Assembly (NCBI RefSeq): GCF_035046485.1
Contig: NC_085136.1
Span: forward strand, 220,476,853 to 220,540,852
DNA length: 64,000 bases
Source: Aedes albopictus
Lineage: Eukaryota; Arthropoda; Insecta; Diptera; Culicidae
Direction: 5' to 3'
The stretch's first letter is position 1. Each line of letters begins with the position of its first letter. The notes under the pieces are model-generated. The model did no database searches, was not told the DNA's origin, and was given only the letters and a program-made list of their open reading frames with translations. Made by a program: the position numbers and the translations under genes. Positions 34,324-46,669 of the stretch are shown here, piece by piece.

Positions 34324-36652
34324 TTAGATGTTTGATGGTTCGGGCACTTCTACTGCGAGCACAGATAAAATTGGACGGTGATATGAAAAATAAGAGCAAT
34401 AGCGTCTACACTCTGCGCTAATGTTTTTGATGAAGGTTAAATCAATACACGAACCACCTAGTGTGGTTGCTTCGTTATGAGGATTAGCTAATGTTAAATT
34501 TAAATGCTTCTTCATGAAGTTAAGGAAATCAAAATTTTCTTGTTTGGAAACGTCAATATTAAAGTCTCCAGTGACAACCATTGGCGTGTCCAGTCTAACA
34601 TATCTGAACAATTTCCGCGTCATGAACAACTTTGTATTTCTTATGGTTGTTCCTGGTGAAATGTAAACCGACATTAGAAGTACTTCGGTTCCCATAACAT
34701 TAACCTTTGCTGCACATATGTCTCCATAGTTGATCACTTCGGCAAACGTCTCGTCTCGATCCTCACCGAGTTGCTTGATGGGATGCGGAACAGCCAGGGT
34801 TGATGCCGTTTCCTTCTGATAGATCGCGACTCCAGCCGCTCTCATACCCATTCGCTTGCACTGGGTGATGCGCTTATATCCATCAATCTCTATTGGAGAG
34901 GTAGCATCCATCCAGGTTTCATTCAGAGCGAGAAATTCTACGCTTGAAAGGATTCGATCAGTCGCTATGTCCTGCGCGTGAGCGTTCAAACTCTGTACAT
35001 TGAGGCTCATCAATGTGCATGCAGAGCCGCTGTTTTCAACTACTTCACTCAGTTCATCTCCTAGTGTACGCAGTCGGTGATTACCCAAACGCAACAACTC
35101 GTTCCTTAAATCCACCATCTTTGGTGAGTTGCTACCCTTAGCATGATGAAATTTAAACGAGTTTGTGGAGTTCGTCAAGTAAAGGCCTTGAAGCATCGTA
35201 ACACGTGACAAGCCAACGTACACCAATTGCTGATCTTGAGTCTTGTCATAATCATACACGACCTCGGAGAAAGTGCCACCTTGCGACTTATGAACTGTTA
35301 ACGCACAGGCACTAACCACCGGAAACTGTATGCGTTTGCATTTAATGATGCCGCTTAGCTTTATGTTACCTGAACGTTTTGCAATAGGAGTCCAATCGGG
35401 TTGCAGAATTCCTGGCCTTGAATAGACAGCTGGTCGCGATTTGATCCTCAACGCAGCACCTATCGTCTCGTTGTCGTACTTGAACCATAGTTTCACAACT
35501 GAGCCGTCTTCATCCTTTTCAATATATTTCAGCTCACCTATTGCACCATTCACTACGCCATCTTCTACATCGACGTTGGTTGTAATCATGTATGGCATAC
35601 CAACGGAAAGGCGTAGCAAATACGGTAACCCACCGGTTTCCACGACGCTCATCTTGTAGAGCTTGATGCGAGAGCTTGCCAGTTGACCAGCGTCCTTGTA
35701 TCCCGCGAAAACGTCATCCGCTATACAGTCCAGAGCATCCTGATTATGCAGTACTTCGTTGTTGTATGCTTCAACATCCGCATTCCGATGATAAAGCCTT
35801 ATTGCTCCTGGTGCGTTTTGTTTACACCACTCTACAGTACGGAACCGACTTTCAATCAGTTTGGTCTCCTCAGCAGTCATTTGCTGGCCATTACCAATCT
35901 TAGTGAGTATACTGGAGAACTCTACATCTGTCTGCCGCATCACCTTAACAAGCGGTAAGAAATCCAATGCTTGCCAAAGAACAGCACCGTGAAAGGAATT
36001 ACCTGTAGGCTTGTAAACAGGCCTTGCATTGACGGGTGGCAATTGTCGCAAGTCTCCACAGAATACGATGTTAATTCCGCCAAATGGATCATCATAATTG
36101 CCACTAATGTCCTGAAGACGCGCATGAATGGTGTTGAGAATATCCGCACCAATCATACTAACTTCATCGATTATGACCGCCTTAATGTTTGCAAAAGCAT
36201 TGCGGTACAACTGCAGCATCTCAAAGCTGAGTTTCGAATTGGCTCGCCTTGACATAGTGATCCGAAACGCTGAATGAACGGTTGTTCCTCCTATAGCAAC
36301 GGCTGCTTTTCCGGTGGAAGCACACGCCACATAGGCGTTCTTCTGCGCGTTGTGGGCTTGACTGTAGCGATTTATCGTCTCCATTAAAATGCGCAGAGTG
36401 AATGTTTTACCGCACCCAGCAGGTCCAGTAAAGAAAATCTGCATCGGCTTGCTACTTTCATCGTAACTGTGCAAACTGTGGATCATTTGCAGGATGAGGT
36501 CGCGCTGCTCAGAATTGGTTGTCCGCACCATTGCACAGTAATCTTCTTTCGACATGACATTAGTACGTTGCCTGATGACAGCATTCAGTGCTCCTGTGGG
36601 CAAATGTTCAATATCGTCGTTGTTGGGCTCCATGATGATCGTTCGCACAAAT
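34324..36652 (-). pseudogene. RepHel C-terminal part (helicase and endonuclease), truncated by gap
   Basis: The frame encodes the last ~776 residues of the RepHel protein, from just before the helicase to the stop, identical to the first copy as far as compared. It is incomplete because of the gap at 36653, so whether the full gene exists here is unknown. Confidence 0.85.
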
Positions 36653-37152
36653 NNNNNNNNNNNNNNNNNNNNNNNNNNNNNNNNNNNNNNNNNNNNNNNN
36701 NNNNNNNNNNNNNNNNNNNNNNNNNNNNNNNNNNNNNNNNNNNNNNNNNNNNNNNNNNNNNNNNNNNNNNNNNNNNNNNNNNNNNNNNNNNNNNNNNNNN
36801 NNNNNNNNNNNNNNNNNNNNNNNNNNNNNNNNNNNNNNNNNNNNNNNNNNNNNNNNNNNNNNNNNNNNNNNNNNNNNNNNNNNNNNNNNNNNNNNNNNNN
36901 NNNNNNNNNNNNNNNNNNNNNNNNNNNNNNNNNNNNNNNNNNNNNNNNNNNNNNNNNNNNNNNNNNNNNNNNNNNNNNNNNNNNNNNNNNNNNNNNNNNN
37001 NNNNNNNNNNNNNNNNNNNNNNNNNNNNNNNNNNNNNNNNNNNNNNNNNNNNNNNNNNNNNNNNNNNNNNNNNNNNNNNNNNNNNNNNNNNNNNNNNNNN
37101 NNNNNNNNNNNNNNNNNNNNNNNNNNNNNNNNNNNNNNNNNNNNNNNNNNNN
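36653..37152. other. Assembly gap (500 N)
   Basis: Exactly 500 unknown bases, a conventional placeholder size, directly inside the second Helitron2 copy. Frames that cross it are meaningless. Confidence 0.99.
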
Positions 37153-38619
37153 TAAGCTGAAAACCTCGTTCAAACCTGGTCCTGACGGCATTCCTGCTGT
37201 TGTTTACAAAAAGTGTATAAACTCGCTCCTTGCTCCACTACACACTGTATTCAACCTTTCACTGAGTCAACAAAAATTTCCTGAGGTCTGGAAGAACTCT
37301 GTAATGTTCCCAGTGTTCAAAAAAGGATCAAAACGTGACATTGCAAATTACCGTGGGATAACATCTCTCAGTGCTGGATCAAAACTCTTCGAGATCATCG
37401 TGAACGACTTACTGTTCTTTCATACGAAGAATTATATCTCAGCCGATCAACATGGTTTCTTTCCCGGTAGATCAGTAACTACTAACTTAGTTGACTTCAC
37501 CACGACATGTCTCTCGAGCATCGAAAAAGGTTTGCAGATGGATACCATCTATACTGACCTGACCGCGGCCTTCGACCGTATCAGTCACAACTTTCTAGTG
37601 GAAAAAATCAAGAAAATTTGAGCATCTGATCGTTTGGTTAACTGGTTGAGAAGCTATCTCACGGGTCGGAAATTACGAGTCAAAATTGGAGCAAATTATT
37701 CTCGCGAGTTTGAATGCAAGTCTGGCGTTCCCCAAGGGAGCAACCTTGGACCTTTGTTGTTCTCTATGTTTTTTAACGATGTCACCAACATCCTTCCTAA
37801 GGGTGGCAGATTATTATACGCAGACGACCTCAAAATCTATTTCATCGTTCGGGATGAGGAAGATTACATACTGTTACAATCCGCAATCAATGATTTTTCA
37901 GACTGGTGTTCACGGAATCATATGACCTTGAGCATCTCAAAGTGTTGTGTGATTTCATTCAACAGAAAATCGACGCCTATCATTTTTGACTACAACATCA
38001 ATGGAACATCACTTGAAAGAGTATCCGTCGTTAAAGATTTGGGCGTTATATTGGACAGCAGCCTTACGTTTAACGAACATACTAGCTCCGTTATCGATAA
38101 GGCCAACCGTCAACTCGGCTTTATAACCAAGATTTCGCGTGAGTTCGCCGACCCGTATTGCTTAAAAGCATTATACTGCTCTCTCGTACGTTCGATGCTA
38201 GAATCAGCGGATGTTGTGTGGGCACCATACCAGGCCATATGGATCGAAAGAATCGAACGAGTTCAGAAACGATTTCTTCGCTTTGCGCTTGCAAACTTAG
38301 CAATCTACCGCCATATCAGGATCGCTGCCGACTGCTGAACATGGACACACTTGAACACCGAAGACGGGTGAATAAGGCTGTATTCGTTGCGAAGCTTTTA
38401 AAAGGCGAAATCGACTCTCCTTCTCTACTTTCTCAACTACCTTTCCACATTCCTTTGAGAATTTTACGCAATCAAACACTTCTGCGTGTCGGGCTTCATA
38501 GAACAAACTACGGTATTAATGCTCCTATTCCAGCTATGATTACCGAGTTCTGTCGTGTTCAGCAGTTCTTTAATTTTAACGCTTCGACGACTAGTTTTAA
38601 GAACAAGATAATGGCCTAA
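37153..38619 (+). pseudogene. Non-LTR retrotransposon reverse transcriptase, 5' cut by gap
   Basis: Motifs: 'FKPGPDGIPAVVYKKC', 'PVFKKGSKRDIANYRGI', 'DLTAAFDRISH', 'SGVPQGSNLGPLLF', 'LLYADDLKIY' and the C-terminal 'LPPYQDRCRLL...LEHRR'. It is probably Jockey/CR1-group, but the clade is not certain. Two defects are visible: an in-frame TGA at 37619-37621 and a frameshift near 38300, after which the frame continues to a stop at 38619. A TA microsatellite follows about 100 bp downstream. Confidence 0.85.
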
Positions 38620-38715
38620 CATACACGTTAGTCCTTTTTTGTCCTCATGTTGCATATAGTTTTAGAAATATTCACTAGGACAATTAGTCCGATGAATGTA
38701 CACTTTATCTATATA

Positions 38716-39187
<472 letters not shown>

Positions 39188-39239
39188 CATTGAATAAATA
39201 ACACTGCTCCACAAAATTTAAAAAAAAGGTTCGTATTAA

Positions 39240-39477
39240 GGGATGCAAAGAACAGGGGTTTGGAACCATGCAAGTGTTATAGAGAAGGATTTTTTTAAAA
39301 ATATGGGAACGGGACTTCTTAGCTCATGAGTATGACCGAAGTTTGTATGGAGAACTTAGACTGTGTTCAATTTATATATGTACGCAATAGAACGTGTCGT
39401 GCATATATTTAGGCGTTTTTGGTATTTAGGTTTGTTTGGTTATTTTCTAACGCCTAAATAATTGCAGAACGTGCTAA
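39240..39477. mobile_element. Fold-back MITE copy 2, left part
   Basis: It matches 1738-1980. The loop holds 'gcatatatttaggcgtt' (39401-39417) and, inverted, 'aacgcctaaataattgc' (39449-39465). The right arm is at 44755-44890, beyond the Harbinger-like insertion. Confidence 0.75.
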
Positions 39478-39626
39478 GGGAACGTTCAAAAATTACGTCC
39501 AACATTTAGGGGAGGGGGGGGGGTCTAGAAAAGTGTGACAGTACGTGTATTGGGTATAGGGAAATTGCGTGACAGAGGGGGGAGGGGGGGGGTCTAGAAA
39601 TCCCGAAAAACGATGGACATATACAT

Positions 39627-40400
39627 TAGCGTGGTTCAAAAAATCGTTTTTGCTCCACACCGCTTATTCGATTCCTAACCAGATTACATGCCTTCTCCCA
39701 AAATTTGAGCTCATTTGGTTGAAAATTGAGAGTGCACAAGCCCTTCAAAGTTTGTATGGGAATTAATATGGGAAACCGATGTTTTTCATTCAATCCACCG
39801 TAGCATTTCCCCAAGTGCCCTAGTGGGTTAGTCGACCCTTGGTAATCCCAGGCTACTCTGTCAGCTACAACTTTGCCGAAGACCGCATTCAAATCGGACG
39901 CCTCATTAATTAGTTATTGATTTGTATCCAACTGGACAAACTTTAACTGTGATCATCCAGCTTCCCAGCTGGCAACATTGCTGCATATTTTGGCGCCATA
40001 TACACATATAGCACACTGAAATCATGGCTACTATGTTTCACTGCAAAATGCAGTGATGCCCACCGAATAGTTTAACAATCATGAGCAAAGATTTGGATTC
40101 TGGATAACAATCGGTAACTAATTAATGAGGCCTTCGATTTGAATGCGGTCTTCGGTAAAGTTGTAGCTGATAGAGTAGCCTAGGATTATCAAGGTTCAAC
40201 TAACCCACTAGGGCACTTGGGGAAAAGCTACGGTGGATTGAATGAAAAATATCGTTTTCCCATAGTAATTCCCATACTTTGAAGGGCTTGTGCACTCTCA
40301 ATTTTCAGCCAAATGAGCTCAAATTTTGGGAGAAGGCATATAATCTGGTTAGGAATCGAATAAGCGGTGTGGAGCAAAAACGATTTTTTGAACCACGCTA
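39627..40400. mobile_element. Fold-back element 1 (~300-bp arms)
   Basis: Ends TAGCGTGGTTCAAAAAATCG and its inverse; arms 39627-39925 and 40110-40400 are near-complements over their length, with a ~185-bp loop. No coding capacity. Confidence 0.85.
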
Positions 40401-40402
40401 AA

Positions 40403-41324
40403 GGGGATGGCCAAAATGTTTGGGATAGGCTACTTTTTTTCTCTCACAAAAAAGTTCGACATGGTGTAACTTTTCATAGAGTGCATCGAATATTCTTAAA
40501 TTTTGACTGTTTATTAACCTATTATATGTACATCAGTGGTACAAATTTGAGCTCGATTGGTTAATCTTTCGCGAAGTTATAACCGATCTGGTAAAACACT
40601 ATTTTTTAGGCTATCAATTTTTGAACTGTTATATCTCGGAGACCAGTGAACCGAATTAAATGAAATTTTGAGCGATTATCAACAATATAATAGTGCTTTA
40701 AAGTTCATCAGAACATAGATACTTTTCAAACTTTGAAAAAAGTTATGATGGTTTGACATTTTCACCCATTTAGAGGAAAATGGGTCAAATTTACTATACT
40801 GCACAAAAAATACTAAATGTGTTCTTCCTTTAATCCAAATAGGCTTTAATATATCTTTTTGTAGATATCTTATGAACAGAACTAGAAAATCTTTGAATAT
40901 CAAAAATAAAATTTTATGATATTGATTAAAAAAAATGCATTTTTTCGAAAAATATCCAAAAAGTGTCAATCCATCATAACTTTTTTCAACGTTTAAAAAG
41001 TACCCATGTTTTAAATGATTTTCAAGCATTAATATATTGTGGATAAAAGTTCAAAATTTCATTCAATTCGGTTCACTGGTCTCCGAGATATGACAGCTCA
41101 TTAATTAGTAGTCTAAAACATAGTGTTTTACCAGAACGGTTATAACTTCGCGAAAGATTAACCAATCGAGCTCAAATTTGTACCAATGATGCACGCACAT
41201 ATAATAGGTTGACAAGCAGTCAAAATTTGAGAATATTTGATGCACTCTATGAAAAGTTACAGCATGTTGAACTTTTTTGTGAGAGAAAAAAAAGTTGCCT
41301 ATCCCAAACATTTTGGCCATCCCC
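40403..41324. mobile_element. Fold-back element 2 (~390-bp arms)
   Basis: Ends GGGGATGGCCAAAATGTTTG and its inverse; arms about 40403-40790 and 40930-41324. It lies 2 bp after fold-back 1 and directly before the 3' end of the RTE element. Non-coding. Confidence 0.85.
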
Positions 41325-41396
41325 TGTACATACATGCATACATTTATTTGTTCAACATCATTAAGACAAGACATAATCAACAATAGTACGCTACAA

Positions 41397-43690
41397 TACT
41401 CGGTTTGTGGCTGCCGCTCTCCATCCTCGCTCGCGCCCAATGCTCGCCAAGTCACGCTCCACCTGGTCCGCCCATCGTGCTCTCTACGCTCCACGCCTTC
41501 TTGTGCCAACCGGATCCGTTGCAAACACCAGCTTTGCAGGGTTGTTGTCCGGCATTCTTGCAACATGCCCTGCCCAACGTATCCTTCCGGCTTCGACCAC
41601 CTTCTGGATGCTGGGTTCGCCGTAAAGTGCAGCGAGCTCGTGGTTCATTCTTCTCCGCCACACACCGTTCTCCTGCACACCGCCGAAGATCGTTCTTAGC
41701 ACGCGTCGCTCGAAAACTCCGAGTGCTTGCAGGTCCTCCTCGAGCATGGTCCATGTCTCGTGCCCGTAGAGGATCACCGGTCTTATCTGCGTTTTGTACA
41801 TGGTGCATTTGGTGCGTGGGTGAATCTTTTTCGACCGCAGTTTCTTCTGGAGCCCGTAGTAGGCCCGACTTCCGCTGATGATGCGCCTCCGAATTTCTCG
41901 GCTCACGTTGTTGTCAGCCGTCAGTAAGGATCCGAGGTAGACGAATTCCTCCACCACCTCGAAAGTATCCCCGTCTATCGTAACATTACTACCCAGATGT
42001 ATCCGGTCGTATTCAGTTTCGTCTACCAGCATGTTATTTATTTTTGACGCATTCACAACCAGTGCGACCTTTGCTGCTTCGCGTTTCAGGCGAGTGTACA
42101 GTTCTGCCACCGTTCCAAATGTTCTAGCGATAATGTCCATGTCGTCCGCAAAGCACACAAATTGACCGGATTTTGTGAAAATCGTTCCCCGGCTGTTGAG
42201 CCCGGCTCGTCGCATCACACCTTCCAGCGCGATGTTGAAGAGTAGACATGAGAGCCCGTCACCTTGTCGCAGTCCCCGGCGAGATACGAATGAACTGGAT
42301 AGTTCACCCGAAACCCTTACGCAGTTTTGCACACCGTCCATCGTTGCTTTAATCAGTCTAGTAAGCTTCCCAGGAAAGCCGTTTTCGTCCATGATTCTCC
42401 ATAGCTCTGCGCGGTCGATACTATCGTATGCCGCTTTGAAGTCGATGAACAGGTGGTGCGTTGGGACCTGGTATTCACGGCATTTCTGGAGGATTTGCCG
42501 TACGGTAAAGATCTGGTCCGTTGTCGACCGGCCGTTGATAAAGCCGGCTTGATAACTTCCCACGAACTCATTTGTTTTAGGTGACAGACGACGGAAGATG
42601 ATCTGGGATAGCACTTTGTAGGCAGCATTCAAAATAGTGATCGCCCTGAAGTTCTCGCATTCCAAATGGTCGCCTTTCTTGTGAATGGGGTAGATGACCC
42701 CTTCCTTCCACTCCTCCGGTAGCTGTGCGGTTTCCCAGATCCTGACTATCAGCCGATGCAGACAGGTGGCCAACTTTTCTGGGCCCATCTTGATGAGTTC
42801 AGCTGCGATACCGTCCTTACCAGCTGCTTTGTTGGTTTTGAGCTGGTGAATGGCATCCTTAACTTCCCTCAGCGTGGGAGTTGGTTCATTTCCGTCCTCC
42901 GCTGCACTGGCGTCGTCGTTCCTTCCGTTGCCGTGGGCTCCCGTGCCTACGTTCTCCACGCCGTTCAGGTGCTGATCGAAGTGCTGCTTCCACCTTTCGA
43001 TCACCTCACGTCCGTCCGTCAAGAGGCCTCCGTCTTTATCCCTGCATATTTCGGCTCGCGGCACGAAGCCGTTGCGGGATGCGTTGAGCTTCCGATAGAA
43101 CTTCCGTGTTTCTTGGGAACGGCACAGCAGTTCCATTTCTTCACACTCCGCTTCTTCCAGGCGGCGCTTTTTCTCCCGAAAGAGGCGGGTCTGCTGTTTT
43201 TGCTTATGTTTGTAACGTTCCACGTTCTGTCGAGTCCCTTGCTGCAGCATTATCGCCCTCGCTGCGTTCTTCTCCTCCAAAAGCGTTCTGCACTCTTCGT
43301 CGAACCATTCGTTACGTCGATTCCGTTCCACGTACCCGATGGTGCTCTCGGCTGCGTCGTTGATGGCTGCTTTCACTGTACTCCAGCAGTCCTCTAAAGG
43401 GGTCTCATCGAGCTCGCCCTCGTCTGGCAACGCGGCTTCGAGATTCCGCGCGTATGCTGAGGCGACTTCCGGTTGCTTCAGTCGCTCTAGGTTGTACCGT
43501 GGCGGTCGCCGGTACCGTACATTGTTGATGACGGAGAGTTTTGGGCGCAGTTTGACCATCACCAGATAGTGGTCGGAGTCGATGTTGGCGCCACGATAGG
43601 TCCTGACGTCGATAATGTCGGGGAAGTGCCGTCCGTCAATCAGAACGTGGTCGATTTGAGATTCCGTCTGCTGTGGTGATCTCCAGGTGT
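41397..43690 (-). pseudogene. RTE reverse transcriptase
   Basis: Motifs on the minus strand: 'KTNKAAGKDGIAAELIKMG', 'NFRAITILNAAYKVLSQII', 'GFINGRSTTDQIF', 'FIDFKAAYDSIDR', 'RGLRQGDGLSCLLF', 'CFADDMDIIART' and the tail 'YLGSLLTADNNVSREI', 'GRIRWAGHVARM'. A TAG at about 41484 truncates the frame roughly 30 codons before the expected end at 41397. The upstream link to the endonuclease is broken by a frameshift near 43690. Confidence 0.88.
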
Positions 43691-44330
43691 AACGATAAGG
43701 GAGGATGTGTTGGAAAAGGTGCTACGTATGGCCATATTTTTGGAGGCGGCGAAATCAATGAGTCGTAGGCCGTTTTCGTTCGTCTGCTGGTGGGCGCTGA
43801 ACTTACCAATCGTCGGTCTGAATTCCTCTTCCTGGCCTACCTGAGCGTTCAAATCTCCTATGATGATCTTGACGTCGTTGCTTGGGCAGCGATCGTACTC
43901 GCGTTCGAGCTGCGCGTAAAACGCGTCCTTGTCATCATCAGTACTTCCGAAGTGTGGGCTGTGCACGTTTATTATGCTGAAGTTGAAGAATCGGCCTTTG
44001 ATCCTCAACCTGCACATTCTTTCGTCAATCGGCCACCAACCGATCACGCGCCTCTGCATATCACCCATCACTATGAAAGCTGTTCCCAGCTCGCGTGTGT
44101 TGCCGCAGCTCTGGTAGATGGTATGATTACCTCTAAACGTTCGCACCATGGATCCTGTCCAACACACCTCCTGCAGCGCTACGATGCCGAACCCGCGGTC
44201 CTTCAGTAGATCGGCGAGTATGCGGGTGCTCCCAATGAAGCTGAGAGATCGGCAGTTCCACGTACCGAGTTTCCAATCGCAAGTCCTTTTTGTTCGCTGG
44301 GGTCGTTGCCGTTGGTCTCGGTTCGTATTA
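43640..44330 (-). pseudogene. RTE AP-like endonuclease domain
   Basis: Motifs 'LGTWNCRSLSF', 'ALQEVCWTG', 'IIIGDLNAQVG', 'GLRLIDFAASKNM', with the final 'SDHYLVMVKLR' already in the RT frame past the frameshift near 43690. By family knowledge it nicks target DNA to prime reverse transcription. Confidence 0.85.
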
Positions 44331-44754
44331 TTCTGTTGCTGATTTTCCGTTACAATGGTTTTTTACGGCTGGCTCGTAGGGCCTGACATCAACCCCCTAC
44401 TTGCCGGAGGATCATAGTGCACAGTTGAGCTTAGAGTCCTTCCCTGGCACTCGGACGTAGATCAGCCGCCCCTAACATGGGGATCAGACGCTGTTGTGAG
44501 CCGCTCCTCCTGGAGAACAGACGCTCAGGTTTGCCGAAGCAAACCCCCCCTTCCCTGTCAGCCTACGACCAAAGTTCCCACCGGGGTTGGTTACCCGATC
44601 TTCCCTAAGGTTGCTCATAGTTTCCGGCCGGTACCGCGTGGAGGTAGGGATAGGAGTTGCTGGGCAGAGGCTAGTGGATCACAATGAGATCTGAATTGCG
44701 CAGCATACCCAGCCTTTACTGTGCCGATGGACGTAATTTTTGAATCTTCCCTAA

Positions 44755-45191
44755 TGCGCAAATCAATTGAACACCTTAAGTTCTCCATACAAACTTCGGT
44801 CATAAACTATTAAGTCCCTTCAATATTTTTCAAACATTCTTTCACTATGACACTTCTAGGATCCCAAACCCCCGTTATTTTTTTTCTCATCCTATAACTA
44901 GTGATGAATGGTGCAATCATTAAAAGAAAAGTTACTCACCTGGTTACTCACTGGTTTTAGAGTTTTAGCAGGTAGTGTTTTTCTTTTTACGGTGAGGTTT
45001 TAAATACGATACTCGGAATACACGCTTATAATGTACAGTTTCTTTGCAACTTCACAACTAATCTTATGGCTAGGCCCATTGGTCAGTTATTGCACTTTTT
45101 TTCTGTGAACGCAGAATTGTTTCTTTCAAAGAGCATTGCGGAGTACGCTCTGGATGTCGTAAAATTTTGTAGTGAGCATCATCAGTACTAT
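44755..45191. other. Segment copy 2: fold-back right arm and flank
   Basis: It matches 1981-3296 minus the two MITEs there, so it provides their empty sites (TA site near 44968; TTAA site near 45000). No gene. Confidence 0.75.
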
Positions 45192-46669
45192 CAGTGCCGG
45201 ATTTGGGCCTTGGGGGGCCCGGGGCAAACTCTATAAAGTGGGCCCCCAGAATCAAAGTTTCGAAAAAAAATGAACCATACAATTACGTCTATTTTCTTAA
45301 TCTTATGTATTATTATATTTTTAATGTTTATTGTTTTAGGCCTAATATTGAAAACTTCTGATTTCTGAACTTCTCTAAAATTTCGACAAATTGAAAATTG
45401 TACGAACATTCAATTTGTTATTTGGCTCAAATGTCAAAATGCTAGCGTAAATGATATCTTGTTCAGATAGTACATATATTTTTGTTTAAAAACTTAGCGT
45501 TCACTTAAAAATCTACTAAAACATGGAGCAACTTTATTTGAGATTGCACGAGATCGACGAGTATATCAAGATTCAGATTATACAAAAAAAAGTCTCTTGG
45601 GAGCAACTGTAGCAATAAATCTTAATATCTCCAGAAAAAACTCAACATAAAGATATGGAAAGCTACTGTTTCGAGGACACTTGGTTTTTAAAACTAGCCT
45701 TAACACCCAAATATCTCCAGAATTCATTATCTTCTCTTTCCCATGATAGCAACGGACTGATGCAAATGATTATTAGGCATTTGTTTTCAGAGTATAATCA
45801 TAATCAACAGACGTTTGTATAATCATTGTGAAATAATAGATAAATTTGTGAAACTATTGAAATTTATATAGGGTGACTATGGGTATTATCGGCAGGTTTG
45901 TTCTCTTCGTCATGGGGGGTTTTTGTCAGCCGAATTGCCTGAAACTTGGCCATATAATTCAGCTTAGTTGGGAAGGATTTGAGACCAACTCTGAGTTCAA
46001 TAGGTTTCAAAAAACCCCCAAAGACGAAGAGAACAAAACGGCCGAGAATAGGTAATTTCCCCTATATGTACAATTACTCTCAAAAGCTTAATCTTTCATG
46101 CACTCTGCTTAGAGACACTTTTTGTAGCAACTTTTTTGGTAGTGTTGTTGCAAGGTTTTTTGGTAGTGTTGTACTTTTTACAACGGCGCGCGCGCTGAAG
46201 GGTTAAGAGAAAATCCAGATAAATGGTCAGAAATAATTTAGATACATTTAGGAACCCAATTATAGGTTCTTTTTTTGTTGGTGTGACGTCCTCACTGGGA
46301 CACTGCTTCTCACCTTAGTGTTTCATGAGCAACAAAGAGTTTCCTTTATCAATGACTATTTCGTATGTGTAAATCGTGTGGCAGGCACAAAGACACTCTT
46401 TACCTGAGGAAGTCAAGGATTTTCCCTATACGAAAAGTTCCTGGACCGACCGGGAACTGAACGCGCCACCCTTAGAATGGTCATGCTGAATATCCACGCC
46501 TTAACAGCTGTGGCTATAGGGGCCCTGTTTAAAATATGAACGCCTATTGACGTGAGTTTTATATGGTTTCGTTGAAAAATATAAATTGTATTTCGTATTC
46601 TTGGGGGGCCCCCTTCATCGGGGGGCCCGGGGCACTTGCCCCCTTTGCCCCCCCTTAAATCCGGGCCTG
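45192..46669. mobile_element. Non-autonomous hAT-like element (1478 bp)
   Basis: Ends CAGTGCCGGATTTGGGC and (inverse) CAGGCCCGGATTTAAGG, flanked by the 8-bp duplication AGTACTAT (45184-45191, 46670-46677). Copy 1 has a single AGTACTAT near 3289-3296. An 8-bp target duplication and CAG ends are hAT traits. No transposase was seen; G/C-rich 'ggggggcccgggg' blocks lie inside both ends. Confidence 0.85.
46262..46530 (-). mobile_element. Degenerate tRNA-derived SINE-like fragment
   Basis: 'ttggtgtgacgtcctcactggga', 'cgtgtggcaggca', 'gggaactgaacgcgccaccctt' and 'catgctgaat' in this order resemble the common mosquito tRNA-related SINE pattern, with a decayed B-box-like region on the minus strand near 46460. 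It lies inside the hAT-like element. Recognised from memory of the pattern only. Confidence 0.4.

Larger units (their letters stand above)
33738..36652 (-). mobile_element. Second Helitron2 copy, inverted, cut by assembly gap
   Basis: This is the exact mirror of 30076-32990 (paired coordinates sum to 66728), beginning CTAGGGGTGGGT at its 3' end. I noticed no difference from the first copy. The rest lies in or beyond the gap. Its 3' flank is again a T-run ('tttttgcaaatt' on the minus strand), consistent with Helitron2 targets. Confidence 0.9.
41328..44740 (-). mobile_element. RTE-clade non-LTR retrotransposon, minus strand, near full length
   Basis: It contains a 5' region (44340-44740), an AP-type endonuclease and a reverse transcriptase in the RTE arrangement, and a short 3' tail ending in 'caaataaatgtatgcatg'-type repeats without a long poly(A), typical of RTE. 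It resembles the JAM1 type of mosquitoes, judged from memory of the family. It is inactivated by one frameshift and one stop. Confidence 0.8.
39478..44751. mobile_element. Harbinger-like element with TAA target duplication, nested insertions
   Basis: Ends GGGAACGTTCAAAAATTACG and (inverse of the right end) GGGAAGATTCAAAAATTACG, flanked by TAA at 39475-39477 and 44752-44754. Segment copy 1 has the empty site 'gtgctaatgcgc' near 1974. A TWA target and GGG-starting repeats fit PIF/Harbinger. It encodes no transposase; its interior holds G-rich repeats, two fold-backs and an RTE retrotransposon. Confidence 0.8.

Noticed and set aside
36469..37621. Frames crossing the gap that join Helitron sequence to the LINE reverse transcriptase
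   Set aside because: The link is made only of unknown bases; no fusion can be claimed.
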